Assembly (NCBI RefSeq): GCF_016695175.1
Contig: NZ_CP068023.1
Coordinates: 422,501 to 486,500 of the forward strand
Source of the DNA: Pseudoalteromonas sp. GCY
GTDB lineage: Bacteria; Pseudomonadota; Gammaproteobacteria; Enterobacterales; Alteromonadaceae
DNA: 64,000 bases
Reading direction: 5' to 3'
Under the pieces are notes generated by a model. That model was given only the letters and a program-made list of their open reading frames with translations. It was not told the DNA's origin and ran no database searches. Below, in pieces: positions 9,612-20,901 of this stretch. Positions within the stretch are counted from its first letter, which is position 1; each line of letters starts with the position of its first letter. Position numbers and translations under genes: made by a program.

Positions 9612-10193
9612 ATGCTGTTGATGATTGATAACTATGATTCCTTTACCTACAACCTAGTGCAGTATTTTCAGCGCTTAGACGTGGACGTGCTGGTAAAGCG
9701 AAATAATGAAATCAGCGCCTCACAAATCAAGCCGCTTAATCCCAAATATGTTGTGCTATCTCCTGGCCCTTGTAGTCCTGATGAAGCAGGGATTTCGCTT
9801 GAAGTCGTAAAACGCTTACAGGGGCAAATCCCTATTCTTGGCATTTGCCTTGGTCATCAAACTATTGCACAAGCTTTAGGTGGTAAAATCATTCGAGCAA
9901 AACAAGTGATGCATGGTAAAACGTCTCAAGTGCACCATAACAATATGGGTGTATTTCAAGATCTGCCATCACCATACGAAGTATGCCGCTACCACTCTTT
10001 GGTTGTTGAGCAAAGTAGCTTACCAAAATCTCTAGCCGTAACGGCTTGGACACAGACGCAAGAGGGTGAACGTGATGAAATTATGGGACTCTTAGCTGCC
10101 GATAGAGCACTAGAAGGAGTGCAATTTCACCCAGAAGCTATCCTCACGGAACACGGCTTAGCATTACTTGATAACTTTATAAAACGCTTCTAA
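9612..10193 (+). CDS. pabA: Aminodeoxychorismate/anthranilate synthase glutamine amidotransferase subunit
   Basis: Class I glutamine amidotransferase that feeds ammonia to a chorismate-using partner (PabB or TrpE). It has 193 residues from the ATG at 9612, which gives the canonical MLLMIDNYDSFTYNLV start; a longer GTG start at 9573 would add 13 residues of no family character. The catalytic Cys is Cys79 in ILGICLGHQ, and the His/Glu pair is in FHPEAIL. It stands alone here. The argD/astC-type gene 1.7 kb downstream fits the common pabA-argD pairing, so PabA is preferred over TrpG. Confidence 0.88.
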   Translation: MLLMIDNYDSFTYNLVQYFQRLDVDVLVKRNNEISASQIKPLNPKYVVLSPGPCSPDEAGISLEVVKRLQGQIPILGICLGHQTIAQALGGKIIRAKQVMHGKTSQVHHNNMGVFQDLPSPYEVCRYHSLVVEQSSLPKSLAVTAWTQTQEGERDEIMGLLAADRALEGVQFHPEAILTEHGLALLDNFIKRF

Positions 10194-10412
10194 AGTTTAA
10201 ACAAAACCAACAGAGTTTCGCCTAGGTGTTATATATCCATATTTGCCGCGCTTTTGTTGGTTAGACTAGGGTCTAGTTTTTGATACATAACTTTTTGATT
10301 CTATTGTGCGCAATATCAAATCATAATATTGCTTTTACTGGTATAATGTTAATCAGTAAGACGATTCTGTGAGTGCTTAACTCAGTGTTTTTCTTTTAGA
10401 TAAGTAGCATGC

Positions 10413-11588
10413 ATGACGCAAGAAAATAAGCAAATTAGAATGGCACAAGCGCTGTCCGAACGTGCCCATGACCTTCTTATCAGCCTCAACTTTGCGCAGA
10501 AGCAAATAGGCTATATTCATACATTTGATATTAGCTACGGTGAGAATATCGCACAGCGCACTATGCTAGAGGTGGAAATTGCTGCGGCTGCAAAACGCCA
10601 AGAAAGCAGCACAAGTCATCACAAATATATTGCCAAAGCGAGTAAGCATCTACATTCGGTTATCGAAGAAGCTATTACAAAGCAACTGCATGACCTTGAT
10701 AATATCTATCATGAAGTCATTGGTGTTCAAGACTCTGTTCCTGCTATCTTAGACATTCTTGCGGTGCGCTCAGCTTCGGTTGGGCGTTTAGAGCCTTTGG
10801 TCAATGATTTAAGTTGGTTGGGTCGTGAGCTGGTTTCGCTAGTCAACTTGCCACAGTATCGCAAAAAAAACAGTAAAGGTACGTCCATTAAGGTCGACAC
10901 GCCGGCATTAGCATTGAGGTACTTAGGCCTTGAGAACTTGCAAATGGTGATCCCGACAATGGCAGTGAGACATTGGATGCCGCATGCAACAGAGCCGTTT
11001 ACTCTGATGAAACGTAAATTACGCGAGCTGAGTATGAGTACGGCTATTGCGGCAAAAGAGCTGGCACCATTTTTTGGGGTAAAAGAACAGCATGCATTTA
11101 CCTTGGGCATGTTACTAGAACTTGGGAAAGTGGCCTTGATCCGTCTTTATTTACGCACCTTCGAAAAGGTGTGGCAAGCCAAGGTGCAAATAGCACGAGA
11201 CAAAAAGCAAAAAGACCTACACACCGCATTAATGGAGTTATCTCCTGATCCGTTATTTTTACGTAACTTATTGATAGAACATTCGGCAGAGATTTCACGT
11301 AAGCTAATTGAAAAAATGGAGCTACGTTATTTGCCCTTTAATGCCGTCATGGAAGAGTATGCGCAAACTTATCTACCAAATGCGCATAAAAACATTGCCG
11401 ACCCATTACCACTGACGCAAGTGATGCAAAAAGCCTATGGTTACGCACAACTACTTGTTTTAAAAGATAGTCAGTTGATTGAAGACGACGAAGCTGAGAC
11501 TTTGCTCAATCATTTAGAACTTACCGAGGAAATGCGTCAGCAATTAGCAAAATGTGCGTTCCATAACCTGCAGTTGACGATTTTGTAA
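10413..11588 (+). CDS. HDOD-domain signalling protein
   Basis: A 391-residue cytoplasmic protein. The N-terminal 100 residues are helical and charged. Residues about 100-310 resemble an HDOD domain (SVPAILDILAVRSASVGRLEPLVNDL, then VDTPALALRYLGLENLQMVIP, then HAFTLGMLLELGKVALIRL). HDOD proteins act in signalling and regulation and usually lack the intact HD catalytic pair; none is evident here. No signalling partner domain (CheY, EAL) is fused. It sits alone between pabA and the ast genes, so its pathway cannot be read from context. Confidence 0.7.
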   Translation: MTQENKQIRMAQALSERAHDLLISLNFAQKQIGYIHTFDISYGENIAQRTMLEVEIAAAAKRQESSTSHHKYIAKASKHLHSVIEEAITKQLHDLDNIYHEVIGVQDSVPAILDILAVRSASVGRLEPLVNDLSWLGRELVSLVNLPQYRKKNSKGTSIKVDTPALALRYLGLENLQMVIPTMAVRHWMPHATEPFTLMKRKLRELSMSTAIAAKELAPFFGVKEQHAFTLGMLLELGKVALIRLYLRTFEKVWQAKVQIARDKKQKDLHTALMELSPDPLFLRNLLIEHSAEISRKLIEKMELRYLPFNAVMEEYAQTYLPNAHKNIADPLPLTQVMQKAYGYAQLLVLKDSQLIEDDEAETLLNHLELTEEMRQQLAKCAFHNLQLTIL

Positions 11589-13157
<1,569 letters not shown>

Positions 13158-13166
13158 TACTGGTTG

Positions 13167-13190
13167 CAAGGTCACCTTTTGGTGGCCTTG
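13167..13190 (+). terminator. Hairpin between astC and astA (attenuator or mRNA stabiliser)
   Basis: CAAGGTCACC pairs with GGTGGCCTTG (one G-T wobble) over a TTTT loop, followed by a weak T run (ttgtta). It lies 9 bases after astC and 35 before astA, so it may partly terminate transcription or protect the astC mRNA. Confidence 0.6.
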
Positions 13191-13224
13191 TTGTTATCCA
13201 CATTTTTGAGGAGTAAGCGGGCTC

Positions 13225-14238
13225 ATGATGATCCTTCGCCCAATCCAAGAAAGCGATTATCCAGCGCTTTTAAACATTGCTCACGAATCAGGTCACGGTT
13301 TTACCTCTTTGCCTGTAAACGAAGAGCTATTACAGAAGAAGATTGCACGCTCAGTTGCTTCCTTTGGCAAGCAAGCAGACAAGCCTTTTGATGAAGGCTA
13401 TTTATTTGTATTAGAAGATACTGAAACAGGCGAGGTGGTTGGTACCAGCGGTATCGAAGCTGCGGTTGGTTTAGATGATGCGTTTTATCATTATCACCTA
13501 AGCAAAGTGATCCACTCTTCACGCACACTCGATGTTTATAAAGCAGTGGATATTTTAACGCTATGTAATGACTATACTGGCGCGACGGAATTATGCACCC
13601 TGTTTTTAAAAGATGGCTATCGCAAAGGCGCAAACGGCAAATTGCTGTCGCGCTCTCGCTTTATGTTTATCAATCAACATCGTGATCGTTTTGCTGAAAC
13701 CGTTATCGCGGAAATGCGCGGTGTTTCTAACGAACAAGGGGAAAGTCCGTTCTGGCAATGGCTTGAAGAGCACTTCTTCTCGATGGATTTCCCGACAGCG
13801 GATTATTTAACGGGGATCGGCCAAAAGGTCTTTATTGCTGAATTAATGCCTAAGTACCCAATCTACGTAAACCTGCTTAGTAAAGAAGCACAAGCGGTGA
13901 TTGGTGAAGTTCACGACAATACGCGTCCTGCTATTGAGCTACTAAAAAGCGAAGGTTTCACATTTAATGGTTATGTTGATATCTTCGACGCGGGTCCAAC
14001 GGTAGAAGCAAAAGTGGGGAATATCCGCACGGTTCGCAATAGTGAAACTCGTACTGTAAAAATAGGCGAAAGCAACGGTGGATTCCCTGTTATGGTCGCA
14101 AATGGTAAACTTGTTGATTATCGCGCGGCGGTGATCGAGTTAGCCCTGAGTGATAGCAATGAAGTAACGCTTGCTCCACATGTTGCCGCGGCGCTAAAAG
14201 TTGAAGAAGGCGATCAAGTAAGCCTAGTAAAGATTTAA
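13225..14238 (+). CDS. astA: Arginine N-succinyltransferase
   Basis: First step of the AST pathway: succinyl-CoA plus arginine gives N2-succinylarginine. The 337 residues have the family start MILRPIQESDYPALLNIA, GTSGIEAAVG, and the C-terminal AELMPKYPIYVNLL and HDNTRPAIELLKSEGF. Two adjacent ATGs (13225, 13228) are both possible; the ribosome binding site is ggagtaag. It lies between astC and astD. AstB and AstE are not in the window. Confidence 0.94.
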   Translation: MMILRPIQESDYPALLNIAHESGHGFTSLPVNEELLQKKIARSVASFGKQADKPFDEGYLFVLEDTETGEVVGTSGIEAAVGLDDAFYHYHLSKVIHSSRTLDVYKAVDILTLCNDYTGATELCTLFLKDGYRKGANGKLLSRSRFMFINQHRDRFAETVIAEMRGVSNEQGESPFWQWLEEHFFSMDFPTADYLTGIGQKVFIAELMPKYPIYVNLLSKEAQAVIGEVHDNTRPAIELLKSEGFTFNGYVDIFDAGPTVEAKVGNIRTVRNSETRTVKIGESNGGFPVMVANGKLVDYRAAVIELALSDSNEVTLAPHVAAALKVEEGDQVSLVKI

Positions 14239-15726
<1,488 letters not shown>

Positions 15727-15765
15727 AATGCCAATATTGAGGTTTACTCAATAAAAATTGATAAG

Positions 15766-15789
15766 AAAAGCAGCTTCGGCTGCTTTTTT
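15766..15789 (+). terminator. Intrinsic terminator after astD
   Basis: AAAAGCAGC-TTCG-GCTGCTTTT with a UUCG tetraloop and a T run, 40 bases past the astD stop; it ends the astC-A-D unit. Confidence 0.93.
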
Positions 15790-15878
15790 GTGTCTAGTTG
15801 ACTACAAAAGTAGCAATCGAAAAAACTTTCTGCTTAAATCAATAGGAGATGTCTTTGATAGGTTCGGGTGAGCAAAGT

Positions 15879-16214
15879 ATGGTTTTAGATAAACAAGGGT
15901 ACGATGATTTAGTCATGTATTTGACGCAAAACTTAGCCTTGTTTGAGAAGTCTGGGACGGTTGAACCAGGGGCTCCAACAGTCATGGAATTAATCGAAGA
16001 TGTGATCGCTGAAAACGTTATCCGTATATGCGAGCAGCATACTGAGTTATCTACAGAGCAGCGCAGCATGATTGTGCGAGAGGTAGATGGCATTGTGTAT
16101 GACTTACAAGAAGTGCTATCAAGTGTTGTTGATAGACGTGTCACCGTAGAACAAAAAGAATTTATCGAAGAATTCGCAGGTTTGGTCAAAAACCTGTTTG
16201 ATTCTGCTGTATAG
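15879..16214 (+). CDS. DUF3802-like small protein
   Basis: An all-helical acidic protein of 111 residues from the ATG at 15879 (MVLDKQGYDDLVMYLTQNL). It resembles the DUF3802 family of small gammaproteobacterial proteins of unknown function. Upstream in-frame starts exist at 15849 (ATG touching an AGGAG) and 15855 (TTG, six bases after AGGAG), which would add 8-10 residues. It has no signal peptide or membrane segment. A hairpin separates it from the OsmC gene. Confidence 0.7.
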   Translation: MVLDKQGYDDLVMYLTQNLALFEKSGTVEPGAPTVMELIEDVIAENVIRICEQHTELSTEQRSMIVREVDGIVYDLQEVLSSVVDRRVTVEQKEFIEEFAGLVKNLFDSAV

Positions 16215-16276
16215 CTTGGCACAATCACTATCGACAGTGTAGAAAACATACTTAGAGGCAATTCTAGGTTTAAGAT

Positions 16277-16296
16277 ACACCGCCATTTGGCGGTGT
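16277..16296 (+). terminator. Hairpin between the DUF3802-like gene and the OsmC gene
   Basis: ACACCGCC-ATTT-GGCGGTGT, a perfect 8-base-pair stem with only a weak T stretch afterwards (tatgcttta). It is a possible terminator or attenuator 22 bases before the next start. Confidence 0.55.
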
Positions 16297-16317
16297 TATG
16301 CTTTATAGAGGATAACT

Positions 16318-16731
16318 ATGTTAGCTAGCGTAAAATGGGTTGAAGGAGATACCTTTATCGGTCGCTCTGCGTCGGGACATAATGTGGTATTTGATGCCAG
16401 TTCTGATAGTGCTGCGCCAAGTCCAATGGAGATGGTGTTAATGTCAGCGGGATGTTGTTCGTCAGTCGATGTAGTCAGCATTCTACAAAAGGCGCGTCAG
16501 GATGTTACCGACGTGGAAGTAAAATTAACCGCAGAGCGCGCAGAAAGTGCACCTCGGGTTTTTACCAAGATCAATTTACACTTCGTGGTGAAAGGGCGTA
16601 ATGTCTCTGAAAAACACCTAGAAAGAGCCGTAAGTTTATCTGCTGAAAAGTATTGTTCAGTGGCATTAATGCTTGAAAAAGCAGTAGAAATTACGCATAG
16701 CCATGAAGTGGTTGAAATTGACGAAAAATAA
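16318..16731 (+). CDS. yhfA: OsmC/Ohr-superfamily protein (YhfA-like)
   Basis: A 137-residue OsmC-fold protein. The pattern PSPMEMVLMSAGCCSSVDVVSIL holds the first conserved Cys pair (about 47-48), and EKYCSVALMLEKAVEITHSHEV holds the second Cys region. OsmC/Ohr proteins reduce organic hydroperoxides with these cysteines; YhfA-type members are less well characterised, so peroxidase activity is inferred. The ribosome binding site is agagga. A possible promoter for speD lies downstream. Confidence 0.85.
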   Translation: MLASVKWVEGDTFIGRSASGHNVVFDASSDSAAPSPMEMVLMSAGCCSSVDVVSILQKARQDVTDVEVKLTAERAESAPRVFTKINLHFVVKGRNVSEKHLERAVSLSAEKYCSVALMLEKAVEITHSHEVVEIDEK

Positions 16732-16816
16732 CGCTTTTTCATAGCGCTATTTTCGTATAAAATCCGCGAACTTTTGTTTCTGCAGCGCAGATTTTTTGTA
16801 TTAAGGTGGGTCTATC

Positions 16817-17626
16817 GTGAACAAGCCCTTTGATAAAATTAAACTCCATGGCTTTAACAACTTAACTAAGAGTTTAAGCTTTAGCATTTACGATATTTGC
16901 TACGCCAAGACCGAGCAGCAACGTAAAGAATATCTAGAATACATCGATGAGCAGTATAGTGCTGATCGTTTGACGGATATTCTAAAAGACGTAACGGATA
17001 TCATCGGTGCAAACGTACTGAATATCGCACGTCAAGATTATGAACCACAAGGGGCGAGTGTGACGATATTAGTATCAGAAGAGCCTGTTGATCAACAGAC
17101 TTTTGATAGTAATGAAGCACCAGGTCCACTTCCTGAGTCAGTGGTAGCACACTTAGATAAGAGTCACATCTGTGTTCATACTTATCCTGAAGCACACCCT
17201 GATGATGGCATTTGTACTTTTAGAGCAGATATCGAAGTTTCAACGTGTGGCATTATTTCGCCACTTAAAGCGCTTAACTTCTTAATTCACTCTTTAGAGT
17301 CAGATGTGGTGACGATTGACTATCGTGTTCGTGGATTTACTCGTGACGTTAATGGTGTTAAACACTATATCGACCACGCAATTCACTCGATCCAGAATTA
17401 CATGACGGAAGATACTAAAGACGCATACCACATGGTAGACGTAAACGTGTATCAAGAGAACCTATTCCACACTAAGATGATGCTTAAGGAGACAGACCTA
17501 AATGCATATCTATTTGGAATTAGTACTGATGATTTAGACGCAGACGAAGAGGAAGAAATTCGTCTTAAGCTGAATCGTGAAATTCAGGAAGTGTTCTACG
17601 GTCGCAATTTACCAGAAACTGAATAA
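16817..17626 (+). CDS. speD: S-adenosylmethionine decarboxylase proenzyme
   Basis: Makes decarboxylated SAM, the aminopropyl donor for spermidine. It is 269 residues and strikingly like E. coli SpeD ([13 protein letters not shown] near the start, [20 protein letters not shown]). The self-cleavage site is [11 protein letters not shown]: Ser116 should become the pyruvoyl group. The start is GTG at 16817, after aaggtggg. No speE follows; a terminator lies immediately downstream, so spermidine synthase must be elsewhere. Confidence 0.97.
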   Translation: MNKPFDKIKLHGFNNLTKSLSFSIYDICYAKTEQQRKEYLEYIDEQYSADRLTDILKDVTDIIGANVLNIARQDYEPQGASVTILVSEEPVDQQTFDSNEAPGPLPESVVAHLDKSHICVHTYPEAHPDDGICTFRADIEVSTCGIISPLKALNFLIHSLESDVVTIDYRVRGFTRDVNGVKHYIDHAIHSIQNYMTEDTKDAYHMVDVNVYQENLFHTKMMLKETDLNAYLFGISTDDLDADEEEEIRLKLNREIQEVFYGRNLPETE

Positions 17627-17647
17627 TCAGCGGTAAATTGAGGAATT

Positions 17648-17674
17648 AAAAAAGGCGCGCAAGCGCCTTTTTTA
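17648..17674 (+). terminator. Intrinsic terminator after speD
   Basis: AAAAAAGGCGC-GCAA-GCGCCTTTTTT, a perfect GC stem with a T tract, 22 bases after the speD stop. Confidence 0.94.
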
Positions 17675-18073
17675 ATGTCTGAAATTTGTAAGATATTCAG
17701 CTTACATTTAATTTAAATATGGACAATAATTATTCGCTTTAAATAGCGGCTAAAGCGTCTAATCGGTGGGCTTATTCGGTAGGCAATAGTGCAGGCTAAA
17801 ACCAGCTGGAAGAAGGCACCAATTATCCGAGGCTCAGACTAAGTACTAACCTCTCATTTCATAACGCTATTAAAGGACTAAAAATGGCATTTGATGATCT
17901 CATCTCTCGCTTTGGTGATAATCAGGAAAGCACCACTTCTTAGCTATAAGTCTCAGGCTTAATGTGAGGCGCTTGTTCGCGACTTTCTGAAAAGTAATAT
18001 TTTATCAAGTTGGTATTAATCATTTCCTCGTTTGATGAAGAGAAGAAATGTAACACCTTATACGAGGTTTTTT
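17675..18073. other. Intergenic entry to the immunity-gene island
   Basis: About 400 bases between the speD terminator and the first immunity-like gene. The only reading frame of note is the 19-codon one at 17884. No tRNA, direct repeat or integrase remnant was found at this boundary. A good Shine-Dalgarno (acgagg) at its right end supports the start at 18074. Confidence 0.4.
17884..17943 (+). CDS. Possible 19-residue peptide or gene relic
   Basis: ATG at 17884 preceded by taaaggactaaaa, a good ribosome binding site, encodes MAFDDLISRFGDNQESTTS and stops. It could be a tiny peptide, or the severed start of a larger gene, such as a toxin that once stood before the immunity genes. Nothing downstream in any frame continues it convincingly. 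Low confidence. Confidence 0.25.
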   Translation: MAFDDLISRFGDNQESTTS

Positions 18074-18706
18074 ATGAGCTACGACGATCAATATTACATT
18101 ATTCTAAAAAAGTTTGATGGCGATACTTTGTATCCTAAGCCTCTGAAGCAAACTGCAAAACGTCGCTTTCGGTTTGAACAGCTTACTTGGGGACAAGAGC
18201 CTTTATTTTTTGAAAATGCACATAGAGATAAAGATCTCAAGGCAAATAGGAGTCGTCAAGTTCCTGATGTCTTTCTCAGCGCTACTATTCCAGTCGTTAA
18301 CTCAAAGATAAGAGAAAAGTTGAAGTTTTTTGCGTTTGAGGGAATGCAGTTATATCCGGCAGTTTATATAGATGATGAAGGAAATTATCATGAAAACTTT
18401 TGGTGTATGAATTTTTGGGAAGAGCTAGATTGTCTAGACAGAAATCGCTCTAAGTTCTCTAAATTGACACTTGAAAAGCTGAAATTAGACCCGGACGCAG
18501 ATGACTTAACGACCTACAAGTACAGCCTTGATAGTGATGTATTAGATAAAATTCCAGAAGAAGAGCGGCTGATTTTTAAAATGGAGCCCGATGATATGGG
18601 TTACGTTTTTGTTCATCAAAAAATTGCGGACATCTTTTTTGAAGAAAAGGCGACTGGCGTTAACTTAGTCAAAGTATCTGACTTTGAAGAGGGGATGCAG
18701 TTTTAA
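18074..18706 (+). CDS. Imm11-like immunity protein, copy 1
   Basis: A 210-residue soluble protein from ATG 18074 (MSYDDQYYIIL), chosen because acgagg lies just upstream and because copy 2 then has exactly the same length; a TTG at 18032 would add 14 unlike residues. The core (VFLSATIPVVNSKIREKLKF, then GMQLYPAVYIDDEGNYHENF, with FWCMNFWEELDCLD) resembles the Imm11 (formerly DUF1629) immunity family linked to polymorphic toxins. Its last 70 codons are almost identical to copy 2. No toxin gene is adjacent, so the immunity role is inferred from family resemblance and tandem duplication. Confidence 0.65.
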   Translation: MSYDDQYYIILKKFDGDTLYPKPLKQTAKRRFRFEQLTWGQEPLFFENAHRDKDLKANRSRQVPDVFLSATIPVVNSKIREKLKFFAFEGMQLYPAVYIDDEGNYHENFWCMNFWEELDCLDRNRSKFSKLTLEKLKLDPDADDLTTYKYSLDSDVLDKIPEEERLIFKMEPDDMGYVFVHQKIADIFFEEKATGVNLVKVSDFEEGMQF

Positions 18707-18765
18707 AGCTCTATAATTAAATACTCACGATGTAATGTTTGCACTATATATTACAAGGAACTTTA

Positions 18766-19398
18766 GTGAACTATAATGAAATATATTTTATTTTTCTCCC
18801 CCGAATTACTGAAAGCACACTGTACTTAACACCATTGCAAAAGTCAGCGGATAGAAATTTTGAGTTTGAACGCTTAGTTTGGGGTCAAGAGCCTCTATTT
18901 TTCGAAAATGGATACAAAGACGAAGACTTAAAATCAGGTGTCAAAAGAGCAATACCTAGCGTTATGCTCGATACGACGATCCCAATCATAAGTAGAAATA
19001 TATGGGAGAAGCTTAAGTTTTTTGATTTTAAAGGAATGCAATTTTATCCCGCTGTTTATATCGATGATGATGGTCACTATCACGAGCAATATTGGTGCAT
19101 GAACTTCTGGGAAAGGTTGGATTGCCTAGATAGGAAGAGATCAAAATTTTCAAAGACAACATTAAAGAAGCTCAAAGTGAACCCGGACGCAGATGACTTA
19201 ACGACCTACAAGTACAGCCTTGATAGTGATGTATTAGATAAAATTCCAGAAGAAGAGCGGCTGATTTTTAAAATGGAGCCCGATGATATGGGTTATGTCT
19301 TTGTCCATCAAAAAATTGCAGATATCTTTTTTGAAGAGAAGGCGACAGGCGTTAACTTAGTCAAAGTATCCGACTTTGAAGAAGGGATGCAGTTTTAG
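18766..19398 (+). CDS. Imm11-like immunity protein, copy 2
   Basis: A 210-residue paralogue of copy 1. GTG at 18766 after aaggaacttta is taken as the start, giving VNYNEIYFIFL aligned with the start of copy 1; an upstream TTG at 18739 is less likely. The first two thirds have diverged from copy 1, but the C-terminal third (YKYSLDSDVLDKIPEEERLI onward) is identical in protein. At DNA level, an exact match runs through roughly 18489-18604 and its counterpart from 19180, which suggests gene conversion or recent recombination. Confidence 0.65.
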   Translation: MNYNEIYFIFLPRITESTLYLTPLQKSADRNFEFERLVWGQEPLFFENGYKDEDLKSGVKRAIPSVMLDTTIPIISRNIWEKLKFFDFKGMQFYPAVYIDDDGHYHEQYWCMNFWERLDCLDRKRSKFSKTTLKKLKVNPDADDLTTYKYSLDSDVLDKIPEEERLIFKMEPDDMGYVFVHQKIADIFFEEKATGVNLVKVSDFEEGMQF

Positions 19399-19445
19399 TT
19401 TGCCAACTAGTTAGGAGACTACTTTACATAAAGGTTGGAAGTGCA

Positions 19446-20080
19446 ATGACAAGAGATTTTAACGACCAATATTACATCATTTTAAAAATTATAGCGAAGT
19501 AACATTGCACCTTACTGCTTTGCAAAAGTCGGCGGATAGAGATTATGAGTTTGAACAGTTAGTTTGGGGGAAAGAACCGCTATTTTTCGAAAATGCGTAT
19601 AGAGATAAAGATAATGCGAATGGAGTTATACGTCCTATCCCCAGTGTTTTACTAGACGCTACGATCCCTATCGTTAGCTCAAAAATTAGAGAACGGTTAA
19701 AGCTCTTTAATTTTGTTGGGATGCAGCTATATCCTGCTGTGTACATTGACGATGGTGGTAACTATCACGAAGATTATTGGTGCATGAACTTTTGGTAAGA
19801 ACTGGATTGTTGGGATAGAGAAAAGTCTAAAACAGAGAAAGCGACGAAAGAAGAATTAGCAGATCCATACTTTATGTCGAGAATTGACGTTTATAAATAC
19901 CACTTAGATAGTGAAGTCTTGGATAAAATCCCAGAAGAAGAACGTTTGATATTTAAACAAGCTGGTGGTCTGAAGTATGTCTTTGTCCATCAAAAAATTG
20001 CAGATATCTTTTTTGAGGAAAAAGCGACAGGCGTTAACTTAGTCAAAGTGTCCGATTTTGAAGAAGGGGTGCAGTTTTAG
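19446..20080 (+). pseudogene. Imm11-like immunity gene, copy 3 (frameshift plus nonsense)
   Basis: The third tandem paralogue is broken. ATG 19446 begins MTRDFNDQYYIIL like copy 1, then the frame is lost by one base in the ttttaaaaattata run near 19483-19495. From 19505 a second frame aligns again (LTALQKSADRDYEFEQLVWG), until a TAA at 19796-19798 stands where copies 1 and 2 have GAA (FWEELDCLD or FWERLDCLD). The 3' part (from about 19874) still matches, ending VKVSDFEEGVQF. Two independent lesions argue for a decayed gene rather than a sequencing slip. Confidence 0.8.
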
Positions 20081-20100
20081 CTCTATATCTGTGTAAAACA

Positions 20101-20135
20101 AAAAATAAAACCCGCGGGAGCGGGCTTTATTTTTT
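20101..20135. terminator. Bidirectional terminator between the immunity array and the minus-strand operon
   Basis: AAAATAAA and CCCG pair with CGGG and TTTATTTT over a short loop. A tracts on one side and T tracts on the other serve both converging transcripts. Confidence 0.8.
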
Positions 20136-20146
20136 AAAAGCTATGC

Positions 20147-20803
20147 CTATTTTGATTCACTTTCTAACTCCTCATCAGGCGTATCAGGGCGCTGTCGTTC
20201 GACAAAGGTAGTGGCCAGTAGGGTGGTGATCACACAGGATAGTAAAATCGACTTTAGGATTTCGTAGTTATAGTATATTAAGCCCCAGCTCCAGAATTGT
20301 TTGGCAAAGTTTTCATCTACGCCGAAATGTTCTAAATTACGAATAATATTTTCACCGAAGGCCGCGAGGTCAACTAGAATAAACGCAAAGTAAATGCCAT
20401 ATAGGATAGGGTCTGCATGAGTCATATATATGGAACGCCAATTATCAGGTGCTGTGCGTCTAACATAACGAAGAGATAATCGAACGCGATATTTCATTAT
20501 CATTAGGATTGTTAGATCAACAAGGAAATGGGATCCAAACATCAAAAGGTTGCCTTGAAAAGGTGGTAGTCCCATACTATTTAACGAAACAACGTAACTC
20601 ACTAAACCATATTCTATAGCTGTCATTATTAACAGTAGTGCCGCAATGTGCTTTATATTTTCATGGTTTTTAGCCATAAAGCAAAATATAATAATGCAGG
20701 CAAGCATTACAGTATCTGCATAATGATTGAAATGGATATAAATTACTGAAAGTGAAGCTGCAATTGCTGCACAAATAAGTAAAAAGATCCAAGATGTTCG
20801 CAT
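20147..20803 (-). CDS. Multi-pass membrane protein next to the double-glycine polyprotein
   Basis: A 218-residue protein of no family I recognise. About five to six hydrophobic segments are visible: near residues 5-25, 28-45, 52-72, 82-100, 130-150 and 175-195 (for example IFLLICAAIAASLSVIYIHF, and ILKSILLSCVITTLLATTF). The tail is charged (RQRPDTPDEELESESK). A strong ribosome binding site (taaggaaat) precedes the ATG. It follows the polyprotein gene by 98 bases on the same strand and is likely in its operon. A role in export, self-protection or maturation is possible but unproven; no ABC-transporter or peptidase motif was seen. Confidence 0.6.
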   Translation of the reverse strand: MRTSWIFLLICAAIAASLSVIYIHFNHYADTVMLACIIIFCFMAKNHENIKHIAALLLIMTAIEYGLVSYVVSLNSMGLPPFQGNLLMFGSHFLVDLTILMIMKYRVRLSLRYVRRTAPDNWRSIYMTHADPILYGIYFAFILVDLAAFGENIIRNLEHFGVDENFAKQFWSWGLIYYNYEILKSILLSCVITTLLATTFVERQRPDTPDEELESESK

Positions 20804-20901
20804 TTTATTTCCTTACAGTAAGCCCTATAACTTCAGCTTTCGGTGTGTTGTAGCAGTTAATAAGCTTAGTTTTAGATGCTAATAGTGATTGTAAATTTGG
20901 C

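Noticed and set aside
10204..10263. Possible terminator after pabA (AACCAACA and TGTTGGTT)
   Set aside because: The arms are about 45 bases apart with no T run; too weak to call.
13164..13391. 75-codon frame overlapping the start of astA
   Set aside because: Different frame of a well-supported gene, Arg/Ser-rich and without family character.
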